Of a DNA stretch of 64,000 nt, positions 23,355 through 34,828 are shown one piece after another. This stretch comes from Deltaproteobacteria bacterium. Its GTDB lineage: Bacteria; Myxococcota_A; UBA9160; SZUA-336. Positions within the stretch are counted from its first letter, which is position 1. The number at the start of each line of letters is the position of its first letter. The translations under genes were made by a program, and so were the position numbers. The stretch is taken from assembly GCA_029261925.1 (NCBI GenBank), contig JAJDAJ010000024.1, positions 29,612-93,611 of the forward strand, written 5' to 3'. The notes under the pieces are model-generated. The model did not search any database, was not told the origin of the DNA, and worked only from the letters and a program-made list of their open reading frames with translations.

Positions 23355-25049
23355 GTGCAGGAGATCCTGATCGTCGAGGACGACCGCGCCCAGGCCCGCC
23401 TGATGGCGCGCCTGGTCGAGCGCGGCGGCTACGCCTCGCGCGTGGTCCACGACGGTACGCACGCGCTGCGCGCGATCCGCGAGGCCCCGCCCGCGGCGGT
23501 CGTGCTCGACCTGCTGCTGCCCGGCATGAGCGGTGAGGCCGTGCTGGCGGCCCTGCAGGCGGACCCCGTGCACGCAGGCCTGCCGGTGATCGCGGTCAGC
23601 GCGCTGTTCCGTGGAGCCGAGACCGCCGAGCGCCTGGTCGAGGCGGGAGCGCGCGCGTTCCTGCGCAAGCCGTTCGACGGCGATGCGCTGCTCGACGAGC
23701 TGGGCACCTCGCTCGGCCCCACCGGATCACGCGCGGCCGGCGTGAGCACGATCGACCTCGCGCACGTGCCGGTTCCCGAGGTGATCTGGGGCGCCGTCGA
23801 GCGCGAGCTGACCGGGGCGCTGCATTTCGCGCGCGCCCGGGTCCGCAAGTCGCTCCTGCTCGAGCGAGGGCAGCCGCGTGCGGTGCGCTCGAACGTGCGC
23901 TCGGAGACGCTGGGCGCGCGCCTGCAGACGGCGGGGCGCATCGACCGCGAGGCGGCGCTGGCCTCGTCGCGACGCGCCTGCGAGCGCGGCGAGCTGCAGG
24001 GCCAGGTCCTGGTCGAGATGGGCCTGATCGAGCCGCGTGAGCTCGAGCGCGAGATCGACCTCCAGGCGGCCCACAAGCTCATGGAGCTGTTCACCTGGAG
24101 CGAGGGCCTCACCTGCGAGCAGCCCGGCGTGCGTGGGCTGGCCATGGCCACGCCGCTCGAGGGCTGGACCTCCGAGCGCCTGCTGACCCGCGGCGTGAAG
24201 CTGATGCACGCCGAGAGCGTCGCGCGCGTGCTCGAGCCCTACGAGGAGTTCATCGCGATCCCCGACGACGACGAGACGCTCACCGCCGTCGACACGCTGC
24301 TGCGTCAGAAGCTCTGCGGCGGCGTGCGCGTGTCCGAGGTGGAGCCGGGCCAGCGCCCCTCACTGTACGCGGCCTGGCGTGTCGGGCGCCTGCGCCTGGA
24401 CGTGCCGCGGGCGAGCGCCCCCGCACCGCGCGGCGAGTCGGCCGACCTGGCGCGCAAGCTCGCCGGTCTCCTGGCGCGCCAGCGCGAGCAGGATCTCTTC
24501 GAGGTGCTGCAGCTCGAGCTCGACGCGACGCCGGACCAGGTTCGCGAGGCCCACGCGCGCCTGTCGGCGGCCTGGGCCCCCTCCACCGTCCGCGACCAGC
24601 CCCCCCGCGTTCGCGCCCTGGCGGGAGCGCTGCGCGCCCGCATCGACCTGGCCCGCACCGTGCTGTGCGATCCCGCCGCGGCCAGCGCCTACGCGCGGCG
24701 CGCGCGTGCGCGCGCGCTGGATCCGGGCGGGTCCGCATCGATCACCGAGGAGGTCTGTGCCGAGGCCGAGCTGCAGCGCGGCCGCGCGCTGCTCGACGGC
24801 GGCGATCCCGCGCGGGCAGAGCCGGTGCTGCGCCGCGCGCTCGCGCTGGCGCCCGATGACACCGAGCTGATCTGCATCCACGCCTGGTGCGCGTACCTGG
24901 CCGGCCCCGGGGCTCCGGGGGCCGCGGCGCAGGCGCGCGAGCGGATGGACAAGGCGGCCGCGCTCGATCCCGACGCCGACGCGCCGCCGAGCTGGCGGGC
25001 GCGTCTCGAGGCCGCGATCGCCAGCGGCACGGATCGAGCCGCCTCCTAG
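23355..25049 (+). CDS. Response regulator with DUF4388, J-domain-like and TPR regions
   Basis: 564 residues from GTG 23355. Receiver domain 1-120: acidic pocket EDD at 8-10, phospho-acceptor D52 in VVLDLLLPG, and switch Lys in FLRKPF. A PatA/DUF4388-type region follows (about 130-250: [39 protein letters not shown]). Next is a divergent J-domain-like segment (about 375-440: [24 protein letters not shown]); the HPD tripeptide of true DnaJ proteins is absent. TPR-like helices end the protein. This architecture is typical of Myxococcota-style gliding, polarity or gene-control proteins; its output here is unknown. It converges with S-formylglutathione hydrolase, both stops sharing one CTAG. Confidence 0.85.
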   Translation: MQEILIVEDDRAQARLMARLVERGGYASRVVHDGTHALRAIREAPPAAVVLDLLLPGMSGEAVLAALQADPVHAGLPVIAVSALFRGAETAERLVEAGARAFLRKPFDGDALLDELGTSLGPTGSRAAGVSTIDLAHVPVPEVIWGAVERELTGALHFARARVRKSLLLERGQPRAVRSNVRSETLGARLQTAGRIDREAALASSRRACERGELQGQVLVEMGLIEPRELEREIDLQAAHKLMELFTWSEGLTCEQPGVRGLAMATPLEGWTSERLLTRGVKLMHAESVARVLEPYEEFIAIPDDDETLTAVDTLLRQKLCGGVRVSEVEPGQRPSLYAAWRVGRLRLDVPRASAPAPRGESADLARKLAGLLARQREQDLFEVLQLELDATPDQVREAHARLSAAWAPSTVRDQPPRVRALAGALRARIDLARTVLCDPAAASAYARRARARALDPGGSASITEEVCAEAELQRGRALLDGGDPARAEPVLRRALALAPDDTELICIHAWCAYLAGPGAPGAAAQARERMDKAAALDPDADAPPSWRARLEAAIASGTDRAAS

Positions 25050-25897
25050 GCGCCGAGGTGGCGCGCGTGGAAGCGCACGTGATCCTCGATGAAGCTCGCG
25101 ATGAAGAAGTACGAGTGATCGTAGCCGGGCTGCATCCGCAGCTCGAGCTCGACGCCGGCCGTCGCGCACGCCTCGTGCAGCAGCTCGGGCCGGAGCTGCG
25201 CGTCGAGGAAGCCGTCGGCATCGCCCTGGTCCACGAGCAGGGGCAGCTCGCAGCCGCGGCGTTCGATCAGCAGGCAGGCGTCGTGCTCTTCCCACGCGGC
25301 GCGGTCGTCACCGAGATAGCTCCCGAACGCCTTGTGGCCCCAGCCACAGCGGGTCGGCGAGCAGATCGGCGCGAACGCCGACACCGAGCGGTAGCGCCCC
25401 GGATTGCGTAGCGCCGCGACCAGCGCACCGTGGCCGCCCATCGAGTGGCCCGAGATCGCGCGACGCGCCGGATCGACGGGGTAGTGTGCCTCGATCAGGG
25501 CCGGCAGCTCGTCGACCACGTAGTCGTACATGCGGTAGTTCGCCGACCAGGGCTCCTGCGTGGCGTTGACGTAGAAGCCGGCACCGTGACCGAGATCCCA
25601 CGCGCCCTCGGGGTCGTCGGGCACGTGCTCGCCGCGCGGGCTGGTGTCGGGGGCGACCAGCATCAGGCCGCACTCCGCGGCCCAGCGCTGCGCGCCCGCC
25701 TTGGTCGTGAAGTTCTCGTCGGTGCAGGTCAGTCCCGACAGCCAGTACAGCACCGGAACCGGACCCTGCTCGGCCTGCGGCGGGACGAAGACCGAGAGCT
25801 GCATGTCGCACGCAGAGCAGGCGGACGCGTGGCGCAGGGTCTCGACCCGGCCCCCGTGCATCCGCGAGCTGGACTGGAGCCCGGGCGTCTCGCTCAC
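25046..25897 (-). CDS. fghA: S-formylglutathione hydrolase
   Basis: 283 residues, esterase-D family. It hydrolyses S-formylglutathione to formate and GSH, the second step of glutathione-dependent formaldehyde oxidation. Motifs: [17 protein letters not shown] (oxyanion hole), the catalytic Ser in [11 protein letters not shown], Asp in DQGDADGF and His in [11 protein letters not shown] 25897 gives a normal-length N-terminus ([17 protein letters not shown]) and overlaps the upstream lipoprotein stop by 4 bases. The usual partner, class III alcohol dehydrogenase, is not adjacent; the ADH at 47998-49008 is not of that class. Confidence 0.92.
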   Translation of the reverse strand: MSETPGLQSSSRMHGGRVETLRHASACSACDMQLSVFVPPQAEQGPVPVLYWLSGLTCTDENFTTKAGAQRWAAECGLMLVAPDTSPRGEHVPDDPEGAWDLGHGAGFYVNATQEPWSANYRMYDYVVDELPALIEAHYPVDPARRAISGHSMGGHGALVAALRNPGRYRSVSAFAPICSPTRCGWGHKAFGSYLGDDRAAWEEHDACLLIERRGCELPLLVDQGDADGFLDAQLRPELLHEACATAGVELELRMQPGYDHSYFFIASFIEDHVRFHARHLGA

Positions 25898-26424
25898 GAG
25901 CCGTCGGCGTGCACGAGCATCAGGTTGGTGAAGTCGCCGCCGTCGGTGATCGCGATCGTGAGCTGCCGGTGCTCCTTCTGGGCCGCCATCAGCACGTCCG
26001 CCCCGATCTCGCGCTCCTGGGCGAGGGTCCAGCTGCCCTCCGAGAGCGCCTGCTGGTACCAGCCGCGTACGCTGGCCGTGTCGTCGTCGATGCGGAACGC
26101 GGCGCGGATCGCCCCCATGTCCTCCATGGGAGGGTGATACGCGGTCGCCCCCTCGGGTACGGGCACGTCGTCGGGCAGCGACGAGGGCACCCCGGGGTCG
26201 ACCTCGGGTAGCCCGGGACGCGCCGGCGTCGGCGCCTTCGCGGACGGCGGCGCCGACTGCGGGGTCGCGGGCGCCTCGGACCCCGGCGTTGCCGCGGGCC
26301 CGGAGTCGGACGCGTCGCCGCACGCGATCGGCCCCAGGGTCACGACGGCACAGATCAGGATCAGGCGCGCGGCGACGGCAGCTGCCGGGACCGGACTCGT
26401 CGACATCGGGCTCGGATGGCTCAT
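25894..26424 (-). CDS. Predicted lipoprotein, 176 aa
   Basis: A signal peptide ([22 protein letters not shown]) ends in a Cys at about residue 35, followed by a 60-residue Pro/Ala/Ser linker typical of envelope-tethered lipoproteins. The C-terminal 90 residues form a compact domain ([53 protein letters not shown]). That pattern occurs in lipoproteins of unknown function with a DVPVPEGA motif. ATG 26424 is used; ATG 26406 is possible. It overlaps fghA by 4 bases, an odd pairing of an exported and a cytoplasmic protein. Confidence 0.7.
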   Translation of the reverse strand: MSHPSPMSTSPVPAAAVAARLILICAVVTLGPIACGDASDSGPAATPGSEAPATPQSAPPSAKAPTPARPGLPEVDPGVPSSLPDDVPVPEGATAYHPPMEDMGAIRAAFRIDDDTASVRGWYQQALSEGSWTLAQEREIGADVLMAAQKEHRQLTIAITDGGDFTNLMLVHADGS

Positions 26425-26533
26425 GCTCTGCGTCCTTTTCCGCCGGGAGGCGGCGGCGCGATCTTACCCGGGTGCCGTGGCGCGGTCGACCGCGGGGTCG
26501 CGCCGGCCGGGTCGCGCCCGCGGGAGCCCGCGG

Positions 26534-26539
26534 TATCCT
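26534..26539 (+). promoter_or_regulatory. Candidate -10 element (TATCCT) for the P450 gene
   Basis: TATCCT lies 24 bases before GTG 26564, with CGGAGGC as Shine-Dalgarno sequence between. No clear -35 box was seen. Confidence 0.3.
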
Positions 26540-26563
26540 CCGCGGCGTCCCGACGGAGGCGCC

Positions 26564-27763
26564 GTGCCCGCACACCCGACCCAGCCCGAGATCCGCCTGC
26601 TCGACGGCCGCTTCTACGCGGACGACCCGCACCGCTGGTTCGACTGGATGCGCGAGAAGGCGCCCGTGTACCTGGACGAGACCTCGGACACGCCGGTCTG
26701 GGCCGTCACGCTGCACGAGGACGTGATGGCCGTGTCGCGTGACGCGAGGACCTTCATCAACGGCGGGGGCATGCGGCCGGACTCGCCGCCGATCCCGTCG
26801 ATGATCAACATGGACGACCCCCTGCACAAGCGGCGCCGCAACCTGGTCAATACCGGTCTGACCATGCGGAAGGTCGAGGCGCTCGAGCCGAAGACCCGCG
26901 AGATCTGTCGCGGCCTGATCGATCGCGCGCTGGAGAAGGGCGAGTTCGACTTCGTGCGCGAGGTCGCCGCACCGCTGCCGATGATCATGATCGGGGACAT
27001 GCTCGGCGTGGAGCCGGAGGACCGCGACATGCTGCTGCGCTGGTCCGACGACCTGATGTATGCGCTCTCGTCGACCGCCACGCCGGAGATCGCCGCGCGG
27101 GCCGGAACCGCGTTCATGGAGTACAGGGAGTACAACGCGCGCGTCGTCGCCGACCGCCGCGCGAGCCCGCGCGACGACATGATCAGCGCGCTGGTGCACG
27201 CCGAGATCGAGGGCGAGCGCCTCGACGACGAGGCCCTGCTCCAGGAGTCGCTGCTGATCCTGATCGGGGGTGATGAGACGACGCGCCACGTGATCTCCGG
27301 CGGCATGCACCAGCTGCTGCTGAATCCCGGACAGCGCGCGGCGCTCGCTGCCGCGCCCGAGCGACTGCCGGTCGCCCTCGAGGAGATGCTGCGCTGGGTC
27401 TCGCCGATCATGAACATGGCGCGCACGGTCACGCGCGATGTGGAGCTGCGCGGCCAGAAGCTGCGCGCTGGCGACAAGCTGCTGCTGATGTACGCCGCTG
27501 CCAACCGCGATGCGCGAGCCTTCGACCAGCCGCATAGCTTCGACGCCGCGCGCGACCCGAACCACCACGTCGCCTTCGGCGGCTACGGCACCCATCACTG
27601 CATGGGAGCGAATCTCGCGCGTCTGGAGCTTCGGATCCTGTTCGAGGAGCTGCTCGCGCGCGCTCCCGGGCTCGAGCTCGCCTCCGACGCGCCGCCACCA
27701 CTGCGCCCGGCGAACTTCGTGGTGGGCTTCGAGGAGCTGCCGGTGCGCGTCGCGGCGTCTTGA
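26564..27763 (+). CDS. Cytochrome P450
   Basis: 399 residues, the length of soluble bacterial P450s, from GTG 26564. Landmarks in order: [14 protein letters not shown], an I-helix oxygen-activation motif [10 protein letters not shown], the K-helix ExxR in EEMLR, the PERF-like region [15 protein letters not shown], and the heme-Cys loop [20 protein letters not shown]. It is a monooxygenase that needs a ferredoxin and reductase, not encoded nearby. Its form resembles P450s acting on steroids, terpenes or fatty acids (CYP125/142-like clans); this is inference only. The CCA-type gene overlaps its stop by 4 bases (TTGA). Confidence 0.93.
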   Translation: MPAHPTQPEIRLLDGRFYADDPHRWFDWMREKAPVYLDETSDTPVWAVTLHEDVMAVSRDARTFINGGGMRPDSPPIPSMINMDDPLHKRRRNLVNTGLTMRKVEALEPKTREICRGLIDRALEKGEFDFVREVAAPLPMIMIGDMLGVEPEDRDMLLRWSDDLMYALSSTATPEIAARAGTAFMEYREYNARVVADRRASPRDDMISALVHAEIEGERLDDEALLQESLLILIGGDETTRHVISGGMHQLLLNPGQRAALAAAPERLPVALEEMLRWVSPIMNMARTVTRDVELRGQKLRAGDKLLLMYAAANRDARAFDQPHSFDAARDPNHHVAFGGYGTHHCMGANLARLELRILFEELLARAPGLELASDAPPPLRPANFVVGFEELPVRVAAS

Positions 27764-29148
27764 GCGCCGGCCCCGCGCTCGATCCGCGCATCCTCGAGAT
27801 CTGCGCCGCGGTGCGCGAGGCCGGCGGCCGCGCGCTGGTCGTGGGGGGGCGGGTCCGTGACGAGCTGCTCGGGGATCCCGAGCCCAAGGACGTCGACGTG
27901 GAGGTCTTCGGGCTCGCGCTCGAAGCGCTCCAGGAGCTCCTCGCGCGCTCCGGCAGCGTGATCGAGGTCGGTCGGGCCTTCGGCGTGCTGCGCCTGAAGG
28001 GCCTCGACGCCGACTTCTCTCTGCCGCGTCGCGACAGCAAGGTCGGCGCCGGGCACCGCGGCTTCGACGTCACGTGCGATCCCGGGATGGATCCCGCCGA
28101 CGCCGCGCTCCGCCGCGACCTGACGATCAACGCGATCTCGAAGGACCCGCTGACCGGCGAGATCCTCGATCCGCTCGGCGGACGCGCCGATCTGGAGCGC
28201 GGCGTGCTGCGTGCGGCAGACGCGTCGCAGTTCGCGGACGACCCGCTGCGCGGCGTCCGCGTGGCGCAGTTCGCCGCCCGCTTCGAGATGGAGCCCGACG
28301 CGGAGCTACGCGAGCTCTGTGCCCGGCTCGACCTGTCGGAGCTGCCCGGCGAGCGCATCGCGGAGGAGCTGCGCAAGCTGCTGCTGCGCGCGCGCCGCCC
28401 CTCGATCGGGCTGCGCTTTCTCGAGCAGACGCGCCTGCTGCGCTACCTGCCGGAGCTCGACGCGCTGCGCGGGGTGCCGCAGGATCCGCGCTGGCACCCC
28501 GAGGGCGACGTCTGGGTGCACACGCTGCGGGTCGTGGACGAGGCGGCGGCGCTGCGGGACGGCGCGGCCGGGGATGCCGACGCCCCCCTGGCGCTGATGC
28601 TGGCGGCGCTCTGTCACGACACTGGCAAGCCCGCGACCACCGTCGAGCAGGACGGTCGCGTGGTCTCGCCGGGGCACGACGTCGCCGGCGTCGAGCTCAC
28701 GCGCGCGCTGCTGCGCGGGCTGCGCTTCTCGAACGCGCTCGTCGATCGGGTCGCGGCCCTGGTGCGCGATCACCTGGCACCCGCGCTCTACCCGCGCGAC
28801 GCCGCGGGCCCGCGCGCGTACCGTCGGCTGGCGCGCCGCCTGGCGGTTGCCGGGTCGAGCCTGCGCGAGCTCGAGCGGCTGGCGCGTGCCGATCAGCTGG
28901 GGCGCACGACTCCGGCCGCGCTGGCACGCGAATTCCCCGATGGCGACACCTTCCTGGAGCGCGCGGCCGCCCTGGAGGTGACCGATCGCGGGCTGCCCGA
29001 CGTGGTGCAGGGGCGCCACCTGATCGAGCGCGGGCTCGAGCCCGGCCGCCGCTTCGGCGAGATCCTGGACCGCTGCCGCGAGCTGCAGGACGAGACCGGC
29101 TGGGACGATCCCGCGCGCATCCTCGACGCGGTGCTGGCCGACGGCTAG
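27760..29148 (+). CDS. CCA tRNA nucleotidyltransferase / poly(A) polymerase family, with HD domain
   Basis: 462 residues from TTG 27760, the only start that fits and which overlaps the P450 stop. Class II nucleotidyltransferase head: [12 protein letters not shown], the catalytic [38 protein letters not shown]-terminal HD phosphohydrolase domain follows ([29 protein letters not shown]). It probably adds or repairs the 3'-CCA of tRNAs, with possible phosphatase activity in the HD part. The family also contains A-adding enzymes and poly(A) polymerases; sequence alone does not fully separate them. It converges with the exchanger gene at a shared CTAG. Confidence 0.87.
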   Translation: MSAGPALDPRILEICAAVREAGGRALVVGGRVRDELLGDPEPKDVDVEVFGLALEALQELLARSGSVIEVGRAFGVLRLKGLDADFSLPRRDSKVGAGHRGFDVTCDPGMDPADAALRRDLTINAISKDPLTGEILDPLGGRADLERGVLRAADASQFADDPLRGVRVAQFAARFEMEPDAELRELCARLDLSELPGERIAEELRKLLLRARRPSIGLRFLEQTRLLRYLPELDALRGVPQDPRWHPEGDVWVHTLRVVDEAAALRDGAAGDADAPLALMLAALCHDTGKPATTVEQDGRVVSPGHDVAGVELTRALLRGLRFSNALVDRVAALVRDHLAPALYPRDAAGPRAYRRLARRLAVAGSSLRELERLARADQLGRTTPAALAREFPDGDTFLERAAALEVTDRGLPDVVQGRHLIERGLEPGRRFGEILDRCRELQDETGWDDPARILDAVLADG

Positions 29149-30104
29149 CCCGCGGCCGGCTGCCTCGCCAGCAGCCAGACCAGGTAGGCGGCGTAGAGGC
29201 CGAGCAGGGCCGCCCCCTCGAAGCGACCCACGCGTCTGCCCGTCCAGAGCAGCGGCGCGAGCAGCGCGGCGAGGCCGACCATGGCTGCGAGGTCGGCGCC
29301 GCCGATCCCGCCCGACCGCAGCGGCTCGACCACGGCGGTGGCGCCGAGGATGCCGAGGATGTTGAAGATGTTGCTGCCGATGACGTTGCCGATCGCGATC
29401 TCGCCCTGTCCGCGCAGCGAGGCCACCACGGAAGTGGCCAGCTCCGGGAGGCTGGTCCCGACGGCGACGATGGTCAGCCCGATCGCGGCCTCGGTCACGC
29501 CGAGCGCCCGCGCCAGGTCGACCGCGATCCCCACCAGCAGGTGACCGCCGCCGACGAGCAGGCCGAGGCCGGTCAGCACCAGGGCGATGCTCGCGGCCGC
29601 GCCCCGGGGCGGCCGGGCGGCTGCCGCCGCGAGCTCGTCGCGGACGGGCTCCGGCTCGTCGGGCGCCTCGCGAAAGGTGAACACCACGTAGACCAGGAGC
29701 GCGACGAGCAGCAGGCCGCCTTCCAGGCGTGAGACCACGCCGTCTCCGAGGACCGCCACCAGGCCCAGCGAGGCCAGCAGCATGATCGGTGCGTCCACGC
29801 GCAGGATCCTGGCCTCGACGCGGGCCGGGTGCAGCAGCGTCGCCAGGCCCAGGATCAGCGCGATGTTCGCGATGTTCGAGCCGACCACGTTGCCCAGCGC
29901 GATGCCGCTGCGGCCCGCGAGGGCGGCGTCCAGCGACACGACCAGCTCGGGCGCACTGGTGCCGAAGGCCACCACCGTCAGTCCGATCGCCAGGCGCGAG
30001 ACGCCGACGCCCGCCGCGAGGGAGGTGGCCCCGCGCACGAGGAGCTCGCCGCCCGCGAACAGAAGCAGCACCGAGATGGCGCCCTGCAGCAGGTCCACGG
30101 TCAC
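29145..30104 (-). CDS. Calcium/sodium antiporter (CaCA family)
   Basis: 319 residues with about ten membrane segments and the duplicated alpha-repeats that form the ion path: GTSAPELVVSLDAA with GNVVGSNIANI in the first half and GTSLPELATSVVAS with GNVIGSNIFNI in the second. Both acidic (Glu) binding residues are present. A charged cytoplasmic loop (EAPDEPEPVRDELAAAAARP) joins the halves. This is a YrbG-type inner-membrane K+-independent Na+/Ca2+ exchanger. GTG 30104 is the start. The gap to the next gene holds no recognised feature. Confidence 0.92.
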   Translation of the reverse strand: MTVDLLQGAISVLLLFAGGELLVRGATSLAAGVGVSRLAIGLTVVAFGTSAPELVVSLDAALAGRSGIALGNVVGSNIANIALILGLATLLHPARVEARILRVDAPIMLLASLGLVAVLGDGVVSRLEGGLLLVALLVYVVFTFREAPDEPEPVRDELAAAAARPPRGAAASIALVLTGLGLLVGGGHLLVGIAVDLARALGVTEAAIGLTIVAVGTSLPELATSVVASLRGQGEIAIGNVIGSNIFNILGILGATAVVEPLRSGGIGGADLAAMVGLAALLAPLLWTGRRVGRFEGAALLGLYAAYLVWLLARQPAAG

Positions 30105-30343
30105 CGGCTCCCCCGGCCGCGGGCCGTCCGGGCACCCGCTCGGGGCCGCGGGACCGGGGCGGCGCGAAGCCTGGCCGACACGGTGCTCAGCATCGCCAGG
30201 TGGTACCGGATGGCGCGGGTCCGCGCACGATCGCCGCCGCGCGGCTCACGCGTTTCCGCGTCGCGCCGATGAGGCGGGAGCGCGCGGCGCGGCCTGGCCC
30301 CCGCGGGCGCGCCCGAGTGCCGGACGGGCCAGGAGGGAATCCC

Positions 30344-30526
30344 GTGACGCGCCTCGCCCTGCTGCTCGCCTTCGCCGCCCTGTGCAGCGGCTGCTACGCC
30401 ACCAAGATCGTGTCGGTCCCGATGCGGGTCGTCGGAGCCGTGAGCTCGGCGATTCCCTTCGTTGGCAACGTCACGCACGACTCGATCGACACCGCGGCCG
30501 ACGTGGTGGACGACGTCGGCGGCTGA
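30344..30526 (+). CDS. Small lipoprotein, 60 aa
   Basis: GTG 30344 is preceded by AGGAGGG at good distance. The protein is a lipoprotein signal (LALLLAFAALCSGC) followed by only 43 residues: YATKIVSVPMRVVGAVSSAI and a short acidic end. Tiny lipoproteins with a K-V-x-x-P-x-K/R-V-V-G pattern are known as conserved hypotheticals (DUF6726-like); I cannot confirm membership. It is probably anchored in the outer membrane, and its role is unknown. Confidence 0.65.
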   Translation: MTRLALLLAFAALCSGCYATKIVSVPMRVVGAVSSAIPFVGNVTHDSIDTAADVVDDVGG

Positions 30527-30545
30527 GCGCGTCGCCAGCCGTCTG

Positions 30546-32102
<1,557 letters not shown>

Positions 32103-32121
32103 GCCGTTCCTCCCGCGGCCC

Positions 32122-33279
32122 TCAGGGCCGCTCCGCGCCGAACAGCGCCATCGAGAAGTACTGCGAGCCGCCGCCGTAGGCGTGGCCCAGCGCCACCCGT
32201 GCGCCGTCGACCTGGTGCTCGCCGGCCTGGCCGCGCACCTGCAGGGCGGCCTCCGCGTAGCGGCACATTCCCGAGGCGCCGATCGGATTGGACGACAGCA
32301 CGCCGCCCGACATGTTCACCGGAATGTCGCCGTCGAGCGCGGTCGCGCCCTCGTAGACCATCCGCCAGCCCTGGCCCTCCTCGCAGAAGCCCAGGCTCTC
32401 CAGCCACATGGGCTCGATCCACGAGAACGGCACGTAGAGCTCCGCGCAGTCGATCTGGGCGCGCGGATCCGTGATCCCCGCGTGGCCGTACAGGTCCTGT
32501 GCGGCCAGGCGCTGCGCCATGGGATTCACGTTCTCGCGCCCGGCGAACATCGTCGGCTCGCTGCGCATGGCGCTGCCGAGCACCCAGGCCGGCGGGGTCG
32601 GCGCGCTCCGCGCGAGCGCCTCGCTGGCCACCACCATGGCGCACGCGCCGTCCGACGACGGGCAGGTCTCGAGGTAGCGCACGGGATCCCAGAGCATGGG
32701 CGACTGCATGATCTGCTCGAAGCTGATGTCGTCCATCCGCAGGTGCGCGTACGGGTTGCGCAGCGCGTTGAGGCGATCCTTGAGCGCGACGCGGATCCCG
32801 GTGTCCTCGGGCGCGCCGGTGCGCTGGACGTACTTGCGGATCAGCGGTGTGAAGTAGCCGCCCGCACCGGCGACGACCGAGGCCGAGAACGGGCCGCTGA
32901 TCGACAGCCCCCACATGGCGTTGCTCTCGGACTGCTTCTCGTAGGCGATCGCCAGCACGCGGCCGTGAATCCCCGCCTGCACGAGGCTGAACGCGACGTT
33001 GGCGGTCGACCCGCCCACGCTGCCGGCGGTGTGCACGCGCAGCAGCGGCTTCCCCGCCGCTCCGATGGCGTCGGCGAGGTAGAGCTCGGGGAGCATGCAG
33101 CCCTCGAACATGTCGGGCGCCTTGCCGATCACCACCGCGTCGATGTCCTCGAAGCCCAGATCGGCGTCGTCGAGCGCGCGCAGCGCGGCCTCGCGCAGCA
33201 GACCCGGCATGGTCACGTCGGTTCGCTTCGCCGCGTACTTGGTCTGGCCGATGCCGACGACGCCGCAGAGCTCGGCCAT
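32122..33279 (-). CDS. Thiolase-fold protein lacking thiolase catalytic residues (SCP-x/Ltp2-like)
   Basis: 385 residues from ATG 33279; the frame overlaps the preceding stop by 1 base. The fold is clear (GVVGIGQTKYAA, RVHTAGSVGGSTANVAFSLV, LAIAYEKQSES, SSDGACAMVVASE). However the nucleophilic Cys position reads AGSVGG, the His of GHPxGATG reads NPIGASG, and the second Cys is replaced by Tyr in GHAYGGGSQ. Such thiolase-like lipid-transfer proteins include Ltp2-type retro-aldolases, which work with a DUF35 partner and use Tyr in this region. The next two genes upstream in the operon are DUF35 proteins. A retro-aldol or acyl-transfer role is inferred. Confidence 0.82.
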   Translation of the reverse strand: MAELCGVVGIGQTKYAAKRTDVTMPGLLREAALRALDDADLGFEDIDAVVIGKAPDMFEGCMLPELYLADAIGAAGKPLLRVHTAGSVGGSTANVAFSLVQAGIHGRVLAIAYEKQSESNAMWGLSISGPFSASVVAGAGGYFTPLIRKYVQRTGAPEDTGIRVALKDRLNALRNPYAHLRMDDISFEQIMQSPMLWDPVRYLETCPSSDGACAMVVASEALARSAPTPPAWVLGSAMRSEPTMFAGRENVNPMAQRLAAQDLYGHAGITDPRAQIDCAELYVPFSWIEPMWLESLGFCEEGQGWRMVYEGATALDGDIPVNMSGGVLSSNPIGASGMCRYAEAALQVRGQAGEHQVDGARVALGHAYGGGSQYFSMALFGAERP

Positions 33280-34331
33280 CAATCTCCCTCCAGCACGCAG
33301 ACGAGGTTCTGCTGCAGGCACGGCCCCTGGGACGCGTGCGCGATGCCGAGGTCGGCGTTGCCGGTCGTGATGCGCTCCACCGCGTCGATGATGCGGTTCT
33401 GACCGCAGGAGAACATCGTGTGGGTCACCAGCGATCCGCCCGACGGATTGATGCGCACGTCGTCACCGAGTCCGAGCGCGTCGCGCAGGATCAGCTCCTG
33501 GAAGCTGTAGGGCGCCGAGAGCTCGGCGAACTGCGGCCTGCGCTGGTCCACCCCGGCGTTGAGTCCCGCCTGCTGCGCGGAGACGCAGCGCGTCAGGTCG
33601 CGCAGCCCCAGGTGCATGGGCTCGACGCGGTGGTCGATGCCGCGGATCCACACCGGCCGGGCGCAGAGCTCGCGGGCGCGATCTCCGGCCACCAGGACCA
33701 GCGCGGTGGCACCGTCGGAGTGGGTCGGGCAGTCGTGCGCCCGCAGCGGTGAGGCCACGTAGGGCTCGGTCAGCAGCTTGTCGACGTCGTGCTCGCCCTT
33801 CTCGACGGCGTGCTGATTGTTCAGCGCGTCGCTTCGACAGCGGGCCACGATCGCGGCCAGGTCCCGCTCGTCACGGCCCGAGGCCTGCAGGTAGAGCCGC
33901 GCCTGCAGCGCGTTGATGCTGTCCATGTCGGGCCAGAGCGGTGCCACGCAGTACGGGTCGAGCGCGATGGACTGGACCTGCGCCAGGTCTCCCGGCGAGG
34001 TCTTGCCGAACGAGTAGACCAGCGCGGAGTCCACCTCTCCGGTCTGGATCTTGACCCACGCCTCGTACATCGCCCAGGCGCCGTCCATCTCGACGTGGGA
34101 CTCCTTGACCGGCGGCCAGGCGCCGACCGCGTCGAGTGCCGACACGAAGGCGAAGGGCTGGCCCTGGAGCCAGTCGCTGCTCCCCGAGCAGGTGAAGTCG
34201 ATGTCGCCCCGCGCGAGCCCGGAGCGGCGCACGGCCTCCTGTGCCACGGGCAGCAGGATCTCGATCTCGTTGCGGTCCGGTGCCGCACGCGTGTTGAACT
34301 GCGCGGTCGAGACGATCGCCACGTCCTGCAT
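33279..34331 (-). CDS. Second thiolase-fold protein lacking catalytic Cys/His
   Basis: 350 residues from ATG 34331. The N-terminal strand VAIVSTAQF and a nucleophile-region helix (SHVEMDGAWAMYEAWVKIQTG) have Met-Asp-Gly where thiolases have Cys. Later come LLTEPYVASPLRAHDCPTHS and a C-terminal NPSGGSLVTHTMFSCG in place of the GHPxGATG motif. It overlaps the DUF35 stop and the next thiolase start by 1 base each (TGATG), so the four proteins are probably made together. It may form a heteromer with the other thiolase-like subunit, as in aldolase-type lipid-transfer complexes. This is inferred. Confidence 0.78.
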   Translation of the reverse strand: MQDVAIVSTAQFNTRAAPDRNEIEILLPVAQEAVRRSGLARGDIDFTCSGSSDWLQGQPFAFVSALDAVGAWPPVKESHVEMDGAWAMYEAWVKIQTGEVDSALVYSFGKTSPGDLAQVQSIALDPYCVAPLWPDMDSINALQARLYLQASGRDERDLAAIVARCRSDALNNQHAVEKGEHDVDKLLTEPYVASPLRAHDCPTHSDGATALVLVAGDRARELCARPVWIRGIDHRVEPMHLGLRDLTRCVSAQQAGLNAGVDQRRPQFAELSAPYSFQELILRDALGLGDDVRINPSGGSLVTHTMFSCGQNRIIDAVERITTGNADLGIAHASQGPCLQQNLVCVLEGD

Positions 34332-34828
34332 CAGCAGTATTCCTTGATCTCGTCGTACGGAACGTCCGGCTCGTCCAGCGGCTCGAAGTACTCGATGTTC
34401 CAGACCGTCGGGCCCCGCTGCTCGGGCGGAACCCAGCGGGCCTTCACGCGCATGCCGATGCGCACGTCCTCGAGCTCGCAGCCCCGGAGCACGTGGAAGA
34501 AGCTGATGTCGGCTCCGTCGAGCAGCACGCTGATGGCGGCGTAGGGCGGATCGATCCGGATGTTGGGCGAGGGCACCCGCGTGATCGAGAACGTGACCAC
34601 CGTGCCCGTGTCCTTGACCTCGACGTAGTCGTCGGTGATGCGGGCCGACTTCGGGTCGGCGCCGCGCGGGGGCAGGTACACCGGTCCGTCGTGCCCGGCG
34701 CGCGCGCCGATCAGCTTGCCCTGACGCAGTCCGTTCAGGAAGACGGACTCCGCGGTGCCGGGCCGGTAGTCGTACTCCAGCCGGATCGGCGTGCCGATCG
34801 TCGCGACGGGCTCGACCTCGTCTGCCAT
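34331..34828 (-). CDS. OB-fold DUF35 protein, zinc-ribbon Cys missing (copy 1)
   Basis: 165 residues. The typical DUF35 order is seen: an N-terminal helix (AESVFLNGLRQGKLI), a rubredoxin-like knuckle, then an OB-fold (VVTFSITRVPSP, YAAISVLLDGADISFFHVLRG, GMRVKARWVPPEQRGP). In most DUF35 proteins the knuckle has CxxC pairs; here it reads GARAGHDGPVYLPPRGADP with no Cys, so zinc is probably not bound. DUF35 proteins bind thiolases and acyl-CoA enzymes as accessory subunits, which fits the downstream neighbours. 1-base overlaps on both sides. Confidence 0.83.
   Translation of the reverse strand: MADEVEPVATIGTPIRLEYDYRPGTAESVFLNGLRQGKLIGARAGHDGPVYLPPRGADPKSARITDDYVEVKDTGTVVTFSITRVPSPNIRIDPPYAAISVLLDGADISFFHVLRGCELEDVRIGMRVKARWVPPEQRGPTVWNIEYFEPLDEPDVPYDEIKEYC

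Noticed and set aside
26423..26563. N-terminal extension of the P450 frame from 26423
   Set aside because: The extension is Arg/Pro-rich, overlaps the opposing lipoprotein start and precedes a GTG with good Shine-Dalgarno sequence at the normal P450 start.
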